Positions 27,054 through 37,211 are shown, numbered from the stretch's first letter. The stretch is DNA of 64,000 nucleotides from Sphingobacterium sp. (GCA_031286695.1 JAITTY010000009.1:248001-312000), one strand, 5' to 3'. A program made the numbers and translations. Notes: generated from the letters alone by a model not told the origin.

Positions 27054-28706
27054 TTACCATGGCTTGTTTGTTCCTTGTAGTAACCAAGGCTTTGACCATG
27101 CACTATTTTCATTATCGGCCTGTGAATACGCCGTCTTTTCAATATGTTTCAAGGCCTCTTCAGCATTTTTTTGATTCACACTCATTTCAGTCTGCATATA
27201 AGGTACACGTACAGGAAGCTGTGTACGAATGGCCGCAGGTCCTGCTTTTAGCACAGGGTATCCCGTCCGTCTATAGTCGAACCACGATTGTGCAGCTGTT
27301 GACCAGCTTGCGATCCATTTTTGTTCAATAATTTGTGCTTGGCTGTTTTCAAAACTCACCCCTTTCTGAAGGATATAATTGGAATATTCGGCCGTCTTTC
27401 CCCAACTGGTTAAAGATTCTTGAATCGCTCGTTCATAGTAGGTACGGGCTGAAGCTGGCATAGTCCAGCCTTTCCACGCTGCCTCTGCCAAAATGAAATT
27501 TACTTCTGCCGCCGAAAGCAATCTTGCCTTCAACAAACCTCCTTTTGCCGAACGATAGCTATCATTGAGATAAGAAACATGTGGATTGATCGAAGTCTGT
27601 CCGGGCGTCGGATTGAGGTTATAAGCCGAGGGATTTTTAGAACCACTTGGTGGTAATCCAACATATTCCTTATCCGTATCAATTGGAATGCCTTTAACGA
27701 CATCTGGCGACACGATACGGACTCCATTAACAATTTTATCGGTACCTGCAGGTTCGCTATTACGAACTTCAATAGGGATGTCGACCTTTCTTGCCCATAC
27801 TGCTAAACGTGGATCGCCAAGTTCCTGTAGCCTATCGACCAAGGTTGCACACATTTTCATCCTTCTATAGTTGCTTCCGCTGGCATCATATAAGGTATTG
27901 GAAGGCCAGGAATCATTCGCATTATTTCCAACAAAGTCCATCAGCACATCATCGGTCGAACTGGTAATGAGGGGAAATCTCTCCGCATTGGCAACAATAC
28001 TTTCAACCCCCTGTTTGGCAAAAGCTGGGGACTTTTCGGAAAGACGCATATAATACCGTAGTGCTAACGAATTGGCAAACCGGCGCCATTTCGAAGCCTT
28101 GCCCCCAAAGTAAACATCTGCATTAGCCAGCACCTCATAGGAACCATCAGGTCGTGATAGAAGTTCGTTGGCTTCTTTCAGTTCGTCGATAATTCCTTTA
28201 TAGATAATTTCCTGGCTGTCATATTTCGGAAAATTGTATACCGCGTCTCCCAATTCTGCTTTCAACGCATCTGTATAAGGTGCGTCCCCCCATAGATCAC
28301 TAACCAATCCAAATAGATAAGCACGCATCACTAGAGAAACTCCTTTATGGAAATCTAGCCCTAATTTCTCCGCACGTTTACGCATAAGTTCATTGTCGCG
28401 TAGAAAACCATAATAGGAATCCCAACTCAAAATTCCACCAGTCCATTCATAATCATTATGTGAATTGAACCAGGCATCAAATTGGGTATGCTGCATTACT
28501 CCCCCGAGATCTGAGAAGCTCAATTCATTGTATCTTTTTGCTGTTCCTGTCAATATCGTCGGCAATAGCAGGTTGGGATTGGCATCCTCCTCACTTACCC
28601 CATTCGGGTTGATATTAAGTTCAGTCAGATCCTTACAAGCTGAAATATTCCATACGATCCCCAAGCCAACTACCGCCATTGTGAATCTCTTCAACTGATT
28701 TTTCAT
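27054..28706 (-). CDS. SusD/RagB-like surface lipoprotein of the sigma-controlled locus
   Basis: The product has 550 residues with a lipobox at ISAC (Cys24), followed by KDLTELNINPNG, the standard SusD-like start. Helical signatures include RRFANSLALRYYMRLSE and LLSAAEVNFILAEAAWKGW. It starts 14 nt after the SusC stop, so the two are coupled. It should deliver the substrate to the STN-bearing SusC. The phosphatase gene follows directly. Confidence 0.94.
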   Translation of the reverse strand: MKNQLKRFTMAVVGLGIVWNISACKDLTELNINPNGVSEEDANPNLLLPTILTGTAKRYNELSFSDLGGVMQHTQFDAWFNSHNDYEWTGGILSWDSYYGFLRDNELMRKRAEKLGLDFHKGVSLVMRAYLFGLVSDLWGDAPYTDALKAELGDAVYNFPKYDSQEIIYKGIIDELKEANELLSRPDGSYEVLANADVYFGGKASKWRRFANSLALRYYMRLSEKSPAFAKQGVESIVANAERFPLITSSTDDVLMDFVGNNANDSWPSNTLYDASGSNYRRMKMCATLVDRLQELGDPRLAVWARKVDIPIEVRNSEPAGTDKIVNGVRIVSPDVVKGIPIDTDKEYVGLPPSGSKNPSAYNLNPTPGQTSINPHVSYLNDSYRSAKGGLLKARLLSAAEVNFILAEAAWKGWTMPASARTYYERAIQESLTSWGKTAEYSNYILQKGVSFENSQAQIIEQKWIASWSTAAQSWFDYRRTGYPVLKAGPAAIRTQLPVRVPYMQTEMSVNQKNAEEALKHIEKTAYSQADNENSAWSKPWLLQGTNKPW

Positions 28707-28720
28707 GATAATTTCGTGTA

Positions 28721-31700
28721 TTAAAATGTCACATTAACTTTAAATCCAATAGGCATTGACCAAGGGGTAACGTTATAACGTTCAATCCCTTGCTTAAAAC
28801 CAATACCAGTTTCCGGCTGGAAGGCCATTTCCGGGTCTATGCCTACTTTCGCTTTGGTCCATAAGATCAGGTTACGGGTATATATGCCTACACTACCATT
28901 TTCTATCCCGAGACGTTTTAGCCATTTTCCCGATAAATCGTAGCTAAATGACAGTTCCCGAAGTTTAATAAAAGAAGCGTCAAATGTAGCTGCATTCATA
29001 AAATCCCATGGATAATTGTCGGAGTAAGCGATATATTTTGTTCCTTCGCCACCGAGATTCTCTGTATATCCGGTAATGTTGCCTTTCGCATCATATTGGG
29101 CAATAACTCCTGGATTAAAAACTCCAAAATTGCCAACCATGCCACCCACACTGATCGGATAGCCACCATACTCTTCTCCTGGCCCACCAACAATGGGATA
29201 ACGATTGCCTTGTACACGGACGAGGTTATTATCCACCAAATAATTACGAAGTGTTTCTCCTGTCATTCCATTGGGGTTGATCATCTGATCAAGAAAGCGT
29301 TGCGTGGTTAAGTTCGATTCAAAATAGCGGTAAGTCTGCGACATAAATTTCCCACCAAAACGCATATCTGCAGCAATATTCATTGTCCATTTTTTATAAC
29401 GGAGACTTGACTGCAGTCCCATGGTGAAATCCGGATTGAAGTTGCCAATTTTATTGCGGCTATTGTTGATACGCACAGCTTGCCAGGAACCGTTTTTATT
29501 GAGAATAGGAAATCCGTAATAAGGTGATGATTGATCCTCAACAGTCACTAGCTTGGAATCGTACAGATCCCCAATTTCCTCACCAACATAGGTACGTGCT
29601 CCACCCCGGCCGTCGGTCCAGAACGTATAGAATTCTACACCCTCTGAAAGCTCATCGATACGGGTACGATTGCGGTGCCAATTGACTCCAACATCCCAGG
29701 ACCAATTTTCTTTGGCAATGGGCCGTCCAGATAGAGCTAGTTCAATACCTCGGCTGCTCAATAATCCAGCATTGATATTTTTTGAATTGAAGCCGCTTGA
29801 GCCCGGAAGCGTTGTCGAAATAATTTGGTTTTTGTTCTCCAGTTTATAATAGGTTCCTTCAAACTTCAGTCTATTATTCCACATTCCTAGGTCAAAACCA
29901 AATTCGTAAGAAGTGGCAATTTCGGGCTTCAGATTAGGCACCAGAAGTGAACCCGAGCGTGTCAACCGCAACACATCTCCCCAGCTGCCAGGGTTACTCA
30001 GTACATTGGAGAGGTTATAGGGATAAGTATCATTTCCGACACGCGCGATACCAGCTCTCAGCTTGGCTAAGTTGATACTTTTAGGTAGCGAAAAAACCTG
30101 ATTGGCCAATACACTGAGGGATGCTGACGGATAGAAATAGGACCTATTATTGACAGGCAGGGTACTGGACCAATCATTGCGGCCCGTTACATCAAGGTAA
30201 ACCATATCCCGATAACTTAAATTAATCAGTCCGTAAACACTATTTATGGCTCTTTCGGAAATTGTGCTGTAGAAATCCAGATTGAGCGGACTAATATTAG
30301 CCAATGTGTAGAGTCCCGGCGTAATGAGTCCAGCGCCATTCTTTGATGTGTTTTGCACAGATTTACCACGGTTATAGCGCAGGTTTCCACCCAATGAGCC
30401 TGTGAACTGAAAGGCAGCCAATTTTTTGCTATACGTGGTCAGAAAGTCTATATTCTGTTCCATATTCATCAGATTAACAATCCCATAAGCACCTCTAGGT
30501 TCGTTCGTATAACTATAAGGGATTTTTGTTTCCCTGTTTTCCCAATAGATATCCGTTGCGTATCGAATCATGGCTGTCCAATCTTTTTTGATGGTCCAAT
30601 CTAATCTTAGATTTCCAAAAACGCGATCTCTCGTAAAAGCATTATTCACACCATAGGCAAGAAAATAAGGGTTATTGTGATTTCCTATTGACTGGGAACG
30701 CTGTTGGATCTGTTCCTGTCCCGGCAGCCAATAGTCCTGTAAATCCAGGATATTGATATGGGGTGCAACCTCATAGGCCGCCTGCATAGGATTAGTTCCC
30801 CGATTGCCTGCAGGTCTGTTGTTGGAGTTATTTCTACTGGCATCAAGTGCAAGTCCCAATGTCAGGCTCTTACGGAGGCGCATGGTCGAATTGATATTCA
30901 AGGTATTTCTGAACAGATCCGAATTGGGTATAATTCCCTTATTGGCCATATTGGAATAAGAAAAACGATAATCTAGTTTTTCACTTCTGTTGCTCAAGGA
31001 AATTCCATTGGTACTTGTGATCCCTGTTTGAACAAAGTTCTTGATATTATTTGGATAAGATTTTAATTCTGTAGGAATAGGCTTGCCATTCTCATCAAGA
31101 GGACTATTCCATTGGACAGCTTTATAACCCTTATCCAAAGCAGGTCCCACCATCACACTTGATTCCTCTTCAATCACCAGATTACCCGGTAGGTCATCCG
31201 GTCTCCAGGGCATTGTACCGCTTGCAAATTTGTTATGTAGATCAATAAATTTATAAGGAATATCGAATACCGTGTTGCTCGTGACAGCAATCGTCATCTT
31301 CTCCGCATTTTTACCACTTTTGGTCGTAATCAGCACCACACCATTTCCTGCTCGTGAACCGTAAAGAGCTGCCGCACTTGGCCCTTTCAAGATAGAGATA
31401 TTGTCAATATCTTCGGGGTTGATATTGGCGATTGCGTTGCCATAATCGACTTTGTTATCATCGCCAATCTGACCAATATTATTTAAGCTATTCATCAGCG
31501 GCACACCGTCAACCACAAACAACGGCTGATTATCTGTACTCAACGACGATGCTCCCCGGATTACCATATTTACACTGGAGCCAGTCGGTCCGGTAGCGCT
31601 GATCGAAACCCCAGGTACCTTGCCAGCCATCCCTACGAGAAAATTATCATTGTTGACCCGATTGATGTCCTCACCCTTGATTTTACCAACGGCATAGCCG

Positions 31701-32374
31701 AGTGAACGATCCTGACGTTTGATGCCCAGCGCCGTTACGACCACTTCATCCAATTCATTGTCATCTTCGGTTAAGGTCACCGGATATACTTTCACATTGC
31801 TGGCATCGACTCTCAGGCTGTTCAGCTCTTTTTTAGCATAGCCAACGTGGGTCACTGTGACGTCATATACACCTGGTGCTAATCTAATGGCCACCTCACC
31901 TTGCGCATTAGACGACGCACTTTGTCCAGTCAGCGCAATTCGTACGGAAGCTCCGCCGATCGGTTGGTTTTTACGATCGACAACCTGTAATTTCAAGTCA
32001 TACAGCTCTTGTTTATTGCCATTTTTCACAAGGACGATGCCACCTGCAACTTTTTTCGACTTAATATTAGTCCCATTTAGAATATAATTGAGCACCTCTT
32101 CGAAACTTGCATTCTGAAATGTTTTTTCTGCAATTGAAATCCGCTCCAGTTGGAGCATGTTCCTGTCGTAGCCGATAGCTTGGCCTGTTTGTTTTGATAA
32201 CTGCAGTATTGCCTGAGCGGCGTTACCATTCAAGAGATGGATATTGATATTATCCCAATGTGCCATGCTGATCCTATCCAGTCCCTTGGCCTGGCTACTG
32301 GTTACAGCACAGGAGACCATAGAACAAAGAGCAAGCTTGGTCGCAAGGCTGGTAAGCTTAATTATTTTATACAT
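28721..32374 (-). CDS. SusC-like TonB-dependent transporter with STN signalling domain
   Basis: The product has 1217 residues, the longest SusC here because of an added secretin/TonB short N-terminal (STN) domain (about 48-118, from LNGNAAQAILQLSKQ to GIVLVKNG). A regulatory-like domain (about 125-205), DEVVVTALGIKR, a plug with ILKGPSAAALYGSRAGNGVVLITTK-like sequence and a beta-barrel follow. STN domains contact a FecR anti-sigma factor, and the genes for FecR and an ECF sigma factor lie directly upstream on the same strand. Import of the substrate should therefore switch on this locus. Confidence 0.96.
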   Translation of the reverse strand: MYKIIKLTSLATKLALCSMVSCAVTSSQAKGLDRISMAHWDNINIHLLNGNAAQAILQLSKQTGQAIGYDRNMLQLERISIAEKTFQNASFEEVLNYILNGTNIKSKKVAGGIVLVKNGNKQELYDLKLQVVDRKNQPIGGASVRIALTGQSASSNAQGEVAIRLAPGVYDVTVTHVGYAKKELNSLRVDASNVKVYPVTLTEDDNELDEVVVTALGIKRQDRSLGYAVGKIKGEDINRVNNDNFLVGMAGKVPGVSISATGPTGSSVNMVIRGASSLSTDNQPLFVVDGVPLMNSLNNIGQIGDDNKVDYGNAIANINPEDIDNISILKGPSAAALYGSRAGNGVVLITTKSGKNAEKMTIAVTSNTVFDIPYKFIDLHNKFASGTMPWRPDDLPGNLVIEEESSVMVGPALDKGYKAVQWNSPLDENGKPIPTELKSYPNNIKNFVQTGITSTNGISLSNRSEKLDYRFSYSNMANKGIIPNSDLFRNTLNINSTMRLRKSLTLGLALDASRNNSNNRPAGNRGTNPMQAAYEVAPHINILDLQDYWLPGQEQIQQRSQSIGNHNNPYFLAYGVNNAFTRDRVFGNLRLDWTIKKDWTAMIRYATDIYWENRETKIPYSYTNEPRGAYGIVNLMNMEQNIDFLTTYSKKLAAFQFTGSLGGNLRYNRGKSVQNTSKNGAGLITPGLYTLANISPLNLDFYSTISERAINSVYGLINLSYRDMVYLDVTGRNDWSSTLPVNNRSYFYPSASLSVLANQVFSLPKSINLAKLRAGIARVGNDTYPYNLSNVLSNPGSWGDVLRLTRSGSLLVPNLKPEIATSYEFGFDLGMWNNRLKFEGTYYKLENKNQIISTTLPGSSGFNSKNINAGLLSSRGIELALSGRPIAKENWSWDVGVNWHRNRTRIDELSEGVEFYTFWTDGRGGARTYVGEEIGDLYDSKLVTVEDQSSPYYGFPILNKNGSWQAVRINNSRNKIGNFNPDFTMGLQSSLRYKKWTMNIAADMRFGGKFMSQTYRYFESNLTTQRFLDQMINPNGMTGETLRNYLVDNNLVRVQGNRYPIVGGPGEEYGGYPISVGGMVGNFGVFNPGVIAQYDAKGNITGYTENLGGEGTKYIAYSDNYPWDFMNAATFDASFIKLRELSFSYDLSGKWLKRLGIENGSVGIYTRNLILWTKAKVGIDPEMAFQPETGIGFKQGIERYNVTPWSMPIGFKVNVTF

Positions 32375-32409
32375 ATATTTGTATGAATGTTTTAAACATG
32401 AATATTCAG

Positions 32410-32448
32410 GTGCTCACTGGTCGATTTAGCGGTTTGCCAGGTGAGCAC
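32410..32448 (-). other. Inverted repeat between fecR and susC
   Basis: GTGCTCACTGG pairs with CCAGGTGAGCAC (one bulge) across a 16-nt loop. On the minus strand no U run follows. It lies in the 115-nt gap between FecR and SusC and could limit read-through or mark the 5' leader of the susC transcript. Confidence 0.45.
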
Positions 32449-32489
32449 TTTTCTTGAGCAGATAAAAGATGCTGATCTACCCCTACAGC

Positions 32490-33470
32490 TTATTTGTATA
32501 AGATTATTTCATTTTTCTCCCTCCTAAATTTGATTTGATGAATGCTGCAAACGATATTCAGCACTTGATCTAATGACTGTACCTGAGGTATCATCAGCGA
32601 ATAATTGAATGTATCTGTAGCCAGATTATCAGCAACCAGTACAACAGCATAGCGGTTATAAATAATTTCTTTCAGCTCCTCGAAACCGACATTATTCAGC
32701 AGCATACCGCCCTGTGTCCAAAGATTGATGGATGCGGGATCCTTATCGAAGGTTTCAAAGTGATTTTTAGCCAAGTTATACCGCACAGCCTTACCTGGCG
32801 TGAGAATATGATTCTCCCCATTTTTTTCACTTGAAACACTCACGCGTCCAGTTTTAACCTCGACAGTCACCTGTTTAGCAGTCATCGAATTGTTTACGTT
32901 GAATGACGTTCCAAGGACTGCTACGGAAACGCTGCCTGTTTCTATCTTAAATGGATGTAAAGTATCCCTTTTGACCCGGAAGAAGGCTTCGCCCCGATCT
33001 AAAAAGAATCTTCTATTTGACACAAAGCTTTTACGATCATAGCGAATACGTGCGTTTCCATTCAAAAAAATAGATGTTCCATCAGGCAGTTGGATTTCTT
33101 TCAATTCACCTGCTTTGGTCACCATTTCCGTGAGCACTGTAGCGGTCTCCATTCGCTTCGGAGAAAGAAACAAGGGGTTATGCTGCAACAATAACAGACT
33201 GCCAGCAGCCAGTATCAGAATAGCTGCTGCTGCAGATCGCCAAATAAGTTTTCTAACCGGCATCTTTTTGGTCTTGACAGATGGAGCGGTTACTCCAACA
33301 CGAAGAAATAGTTCATGCCTGATGCTATCCCGATGATTTGCATCTGTGAAGGGATCAATATCTTCATTTGAAATGGACTCATACCAGCCGTCGACACGAT
33401 CTTTCTCCTCGTCGGTCAACTTTCCGCCAAGGTAATCTGCTATGATAAGTTTAAAGCGCTCTAAATTCAC
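32490..33470 (-). CDS. FecR-family anti-sigma factor
   Basis: The product has 326 residues. A cytoplasmic N-terminal part with sigma-binding character is followed by one membrane segment (about 88-110, SAAAAILILAAGSLLLL), a periplasmic FecR domain (about 120-215, with SIFLNGNARIRY and VAVLGTSFNV) and a C-terminal DUF4974-type domain ending near the stop. It would hold the sigma factor encoded 63 nt upstream inactive until the STN domain of the SusC signals. The gene order sigma-FecR-SusC-SusD is standard for this family. Confidence 0.95.
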   Translation of the reverse strand: MNLERFKLIIADYLGGKLTDEEKDRVDGWYESISNEDIDPFTDANHRDSIRHELFLRVGVTAPSVKTKKMPVRKLIWRSAAAAILILAAGSLLLLQHNPLFLSPKRMETATVLTEMVTKAGELKEIQLPDGTSIFLNGNARIRYDRKSFVSNRRFFLDRGEAFFRVKRDTLHPFKIETGSVSVAVLGTSFNVNNSMTAKQVTVEVKTGRVSVSSEKNGENHILTPGKAVRYNLAKNHFETFDKDPASINLWTQGGMLLNNVGFEELKEIIYNRYAVVLVADNLATDTFNYSLMIPQVQSLDQVLNIVCSIHQIKFRREKNEIILYK

Positions 33471-33533
33471 TTGTATTAATTTTTATACTAATACAGGTCA
33501 GAACACAGAAAGTACTTTAATTAAATATGTTTT

Positions 33534-34154
33534 TTATATTAAATAATAATGAAGTAAATAACTGCCGGCCAGCGCTAAAAAGATAGAATCGTGGTTTGCA
33601 AATCGCTGTGTTAAGTCGTTACGCATCATCTTCTTGGCTTCTGACAGGTAGTTTTTGACTGTTTGTTCCGCAAGATTAAGTTCTTTCGCGATTTGTGCGA
33701 TGGAACAATTATCAGAACGCATCAAATAGACAGACCGCATCAATTGAGGTAATTTGCTGATCGAGTCATCCACAATAGCTTCCAGTGCCTGATATCTGGC
33801 GAATGCCTGCGTATCCAAATTTGAAAAAGACTCCATGCGTTCCACTGATTTCTCCAGTACCTGTTTCCGTACACGTTCGGTGGCGTAGTAATTCAGTATT
33901 CTGTTTTTGAGTGCTTTATGGAAATAGAATTTTATGGAATCGTATTCACTGTTGATCAGTGATCGTTTTTCCCAGATATGGATAAAAACTTCCTGCACAA
34001 GATCCTTAGCCTGTGCCTCTTCCTGAAGATGGCGAAAAGCAACAATGTATAGATCCTCCCAATACAGCTCAAAGAAATAGGTAAAGGCAGTAGGGTCACC
34101 GTCTTTAAAACGCAATACATAGCGGTTATCTACATTGGCTTCGGTAGTTTTCAC
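33534..34154 (-). CDS. ECF-type RNA polymerase sigma-70 factor
   Basis: The product has 206 residues. Region 2 (about 20-90) has AQAKDLVQEVFIHIWEKR, and region 4 (about 125-180) has LPQLMRSVYLMR and the helix-turn-helix SIAQIAKELNLAEQTVKNYLSEA. It ends in a short hydrophobic tail. The start codon is GTG at 34154; no nearer in-frame ATG would keep region 2. It directs transcription of the downstream SusC/SusD/phosphatase genes when released by FecR. A TATCTTTG box lies only 4 nt upstream of the GTG, so either the message is leaderless or that box is coincidental. Confidence 0.94.
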   Translation of the reverse strand: MKTTEANVDNRYVLRFKDGDPTAFTYFFELYWEDLYIVAFRHLQEEAQAKDLVQEVFIHIWEKRSLINSEYDSIKFYFHKALKNRILNYYATERVRKQVLEKSVERMESFSNLDTQAFARYQALEAIVDDSISKLPQLMRSVYLMRSDNCSIAQIAKELNLAEQTVKNYLSEAKKMMRNDLTQRFANHDSIFLALAGSYLLHYYLI

Positions 34155-34567
34155 TTGACAAAGATAGGCTCGCTAGATTATCAAAATGTTAATTTTTGAG
34201 GAAACTTTTACTTGAATATACTGTGCAGTCCAATTTGTATAAAAGCATCTGCCTAATTGTTAATAAACATGTTAACTTTCTAATACAGAGAAGATATTTT
34301 GTTAAAAACATTTGCAATATTTTATTTTTTCAAGTTTAGACAATCGAGCTAACGTCAAAACAAAAAAATGTTGACAACCATGTTAATTCACTTATAACCA
34401 ATAGTATTTTTGTTAATAACTATTCATCAAAAAAGCACCAAAAATTTCCCCTGGAGCTTTTGAACCAAAGCTAGATCAGTCAGCTCAGCGGAGCAAGAAA
34501 CAAAAAAATGGAAGAAAGCTAAGGGTAAACAGAAACTCAGCTGTCATAAAGATAAAACTAATCTTTT
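34155..34567. other. Divergent intergenic region between sigma factor and TonB receptor
   Basis: 413 nt without a supportable gene. It contains short repeats: TTGTTAATAA at 34258 and 34410, and CATGTTAA at 34268 and 34379. It must hold both divergent promoters. No clear -33/-7 pair could be fixed for the TonB receptor. Confidence 0.5.
34159..34166 (-). promoter_or_regulatory. TATCTTTG box next to the sigma factor start
   Basis: A full match to the Bacteroidota -7 element TAnnTTTG on the minus strand, but no well-spaced -33 element is seen and only 4 nt separate it from the GTG start. If used, the transcript would be leaderless. Confidence 0.3.
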
Positions 34568-36958
34568 ATGAAACTATCGCCAATCTTACTCATTGCGCTA
34601 TCGCTTCAGGCAGGACTTACATTAGCCCAGCATCCAGCATCACCGAAGATCAAAAATCAGACAGTAACCGAAACTGTCAAAGGAACAGTTATAGATAAGG
34701 ACACCAGATTACCTCTTGCAGGCGCGACCATTGTTATCTCATCCAATGATGGCACAAAATCGGCAAGTACAGACACACAGGGTATATTCCGACTACAGAA
34801 AGTTCCCGTCGGGCGTCAACAGCTTCAAGTTCGCATGGCCGGTTACAAACCAGAAGAATTCTCCGAATTACTCATTACCAGCGGCCGGGAGAATACGATC
34901 AACGTAGAAATGGAGTCGCAAATAAATTCATTGAGCGAGGCTGTTGTCTATGCCGATGCCGGAAAACAGCCGCTCAATCAGATGGCGATGACTAGTGGGC
35001 GCTCATTTTCGCCCGAGGAGACAAATCGTTATGCAGGAGCTTTTTTTGATCCTGCCCGTATGGCACAGAGTTTTCCCGGTGTTGCTGCTGGAGGCGATGA
35101 TAATGAAATTATCGTTCGTGGGAATTCCCCTAAAAGCTTACAATGGCGGCTGGAAGGTATCGAAATTGTCAACCCAAATCATTTCGGAGCCGAAGGCGCT
35201 GCAGGAGGCGGGATCAGTATGCTCAATACCATGGTATTGGGAAAATCTGATTTCTACACAGGCGGACTTGCTGCGGAGTATAACAATGCAACGGCGGGTG
35301 TTTTTGACCTCAGGTTTCGCAGAGGAAATACTGATAAACGTGAATATACTTTCAACGTCGGCGTTTTGGGCGTAGGAGCAACTTTGGAAGGGCCTTTCAA
35401 AAAAGGAAGTGACGCCTCCTATTTGATTAGTTATCGCTATTCTTCATTGAGTCTACTGGAAAAAGTAGGAGTAAAAGTTTCGGACACAGGGGTTCCAAAA
35501 TATCAGGACCTCTCTTTCAATTTTGTATTTCCGAAAAAAAAGGCCGGAACTTTTTCCTTATTCGGTATAGGCGGGTTAGGAAAGCTCAAACAGACTGCAG
35601 AGCGCAATTACGAAAAATGGGAAGAACGAACAGATGCCCAGGATCTGGACTTAAAATTCAACGCCGGAAGTGCAGGACTAAAACATCAATATATTGCGAA
35701 CGATAGATTGTACTTTACCAATATTGTTTCTATGTCCATTAGCCGGAACGCCAACACGACCGATACCTTAACACGAGACTATGTTTCAAGCCTCTATCAC
35801 AAGGACAAATTTACGAATACAGCCATTCGCTATGCGGGTACGTTAAATTATCGTGCCAACAGTAAAAACACTCTTAGAGCAGGTTTAAATGCAAGCTTAT
35901 TACGTTATGACCTCTACGCGCTAACCTACGACACCGAACTTGCCACCTTGCGGGAGCGCATTAAAGAAAATGGAAATACAAGTACATATGATGCTTTTGC
36001 ACAGTTAAAAACAGTTTTGAACGATAAACTAACGCTAAACACAGGAGTACATGCCAATTACTTTGCCTTGAGCAAAACTTGGTCTTTGGAACCAAGGCTC
36101 GGCCTAAACTGGCGCGTTGCTGCAGATCAAACCATTTCCTTTGGAACAGGCCTTTATAACAGATTGGAGCCTTTGGCTTACTATTTTGCCAAAAGTGGCA
36201 ATCAGACAAGCGCTGAGCCAAACAAGCTCCTTTCTCCTACTCGGTCTGCTCAAGCCGTTATCGGCTATGAAAAGAACCTGAGCAGAACGCTCCGATTTAA
36301 AACAGAAATATATTACCAGCACCTCTATGATGTTCCGGTATCGACTGACCCCGAGGTAAACTTCTCCTTACTCAATGTATCGGATATTGCAGCCATTGGC
36401 ACATCAAGCTACCGTCAGCTTGTCAATAAAGGAACCGGGAAAAATTACGGTATTGAGCTCACGCTAGAGAAGTCATTAAGCCAGGGCTATTACTTTATGG
36501 CAACTACTTCCCTTTTTGATTCCAAGTTCAAAGCGCTCAATGGGAAGGAATACAATACCACATTTAATACGCGTTATGTGGGTAATTTGCTGTTGGGAAA
36601 AGAATGGGCGGTTGGAAAGAATAAAAATAATCTGTTCGGTCTTAATACCAAATTAATCTATGCAGGTGGAAGAAAATATTCACCAGTTCTAGAGGAAGAA
36701 TCGCTCCGTCTGGATGAAGAAATTATTGACCAAGATCGCATCAATACGCTGACCGCAGCTCCTTATGTACGGGTTGATTTTTCATCGAGTTATCGGATTA
36801 ACAGGAGAAAGGTGAGCCACTTGTTTATTTTGGACATTCAGAATCTCCTCAACAGAGAAAATACGGTGGGCATGCATTATAATTTCAGTAAACGTATCAT
36901 TGAACCTCAAAAATGGACCGGCATTATTCCAACAATTAACTACCGCATTGAATTCTAA
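34568..36958 (+). CDS. TonB-dependent receptor with carboxypeptidase-regulatory-like domain (not SusC type)
   Basis: The product has 796 residues. The signal peptide ends near TLAQH. A carboxypeptidase-regulatory-like sandwich (about 33-118, VKGTVIDKDTRLPLAGATI) is followed by a plug (about 125-250, DDNEIIVRGNSPKSLQWRLEG) and a beta-barrel ending in YRIEF. It is shorter than SusC proteins and lacks their LYG plug signature and a SusD partner. Siderophore, cofactor or small-peptide uptake are possible; the substrate is not readable. It is divergent from the sigma factor gene and has no co-oriented partner. Confidence 0.9.
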   Translation: MKLSPILLIALSLQAGLTLAQHPASPKIKNQTVTETVKGTVIDKDTRLPLAGATIVISSNDGTKSASTDTQGIFRLQKVPVGRQQLQVRMAGYKPEEFSELLITSGRENTINVEMESQINSLSEAVVYADAGKQPLNQMAMTSGRSFSPEETNRYAGAFFDPARMAQSFPGVAAGGDDNEIIVRGNSPKSLQWRLEGIEIVNPNHFGAEGAAGGGISMLNTMVLGKSDFYTGGLAAEYNNATAGVFDLRFRRGNTDKREYTFNVGVLGVGATLEGPFKKGSDASYLISYRYSSLSLLEKVGVKVSDTGVPKYQDLSFNFVFPKKKAGTFSLFGIGGLGKLKQTAERNYEKWEERTDAQDLDLKFNAGSAGLKHQYIANDRLYFTNIVSMSISRNANTTDTLTRDYVSSLYHKDKFTNTAIRYAGTLNYRANSKNTLRAGLNASLLRYDLYALTYDTELATLRERIKENGNTSTYDAFAQLKTVLNDKLTLNTGVHANYFALSKTWSLEPRLGLNWRVAADQTISFGTGLYNRLEPLAYYFAKSGNQTSAEPNKLLSPTRSAQAVIGYEKNLSRTLRFKTEIYYQHLYDVPVSTDPEVNFSLLNVSDIAAIGTSSYRQLVNKGTGKNYGIELTLEKSLSQGYYFMATTSLFDSKFKALNGKEYNTTFNTRYVGNLLLGKEWAVGKNKNNLFGLNTKLIYAGGRKYSPVLEEESLRLDEEIIDQDRINTLTAAPYVRVDFSSSYRINRRKVSHLFILDIQNLLNRENTVGMHYNFSKRIIEPQKWTGIIPTINYRIEF

Positions 36959-36998
36959 TACCAAATTGTAACAAACATCATCAAAAGAGCCATACCCG

Positions 36999-37038
36999 AT
37001 CGTTTGTCTCCAAAAATTAGTAATTGGAGACAAACGAT
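36999..37038. terminator. 15-bp perfect hairpin after the TonB receptor gene
   Basis: ATCGTTTGTCTCCAA pairs perfectly with TTGGAGACAAACGAT across a 10-nt loop, 40 nt after the stop of the receptor gene. There is no T run, so it is either a terminator of weak type or a protein-binding dyad. Confidence 0.5.
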
Positions 37039-37211
37039 AGATTGATCAGACGAGCTAATTTTTCGCTTTTGAACTCATTAAAAAAAACGATAACCGACTG
37101 AGATAATTCTTTAAGTACACTACATCAACTTTCGGGTTATTGATCCAAATACTCCCAGCAGTCTTACATTGCTAAGCAAATATTGACCATAAATTTCTAG
37201 GCCAGCTATTA

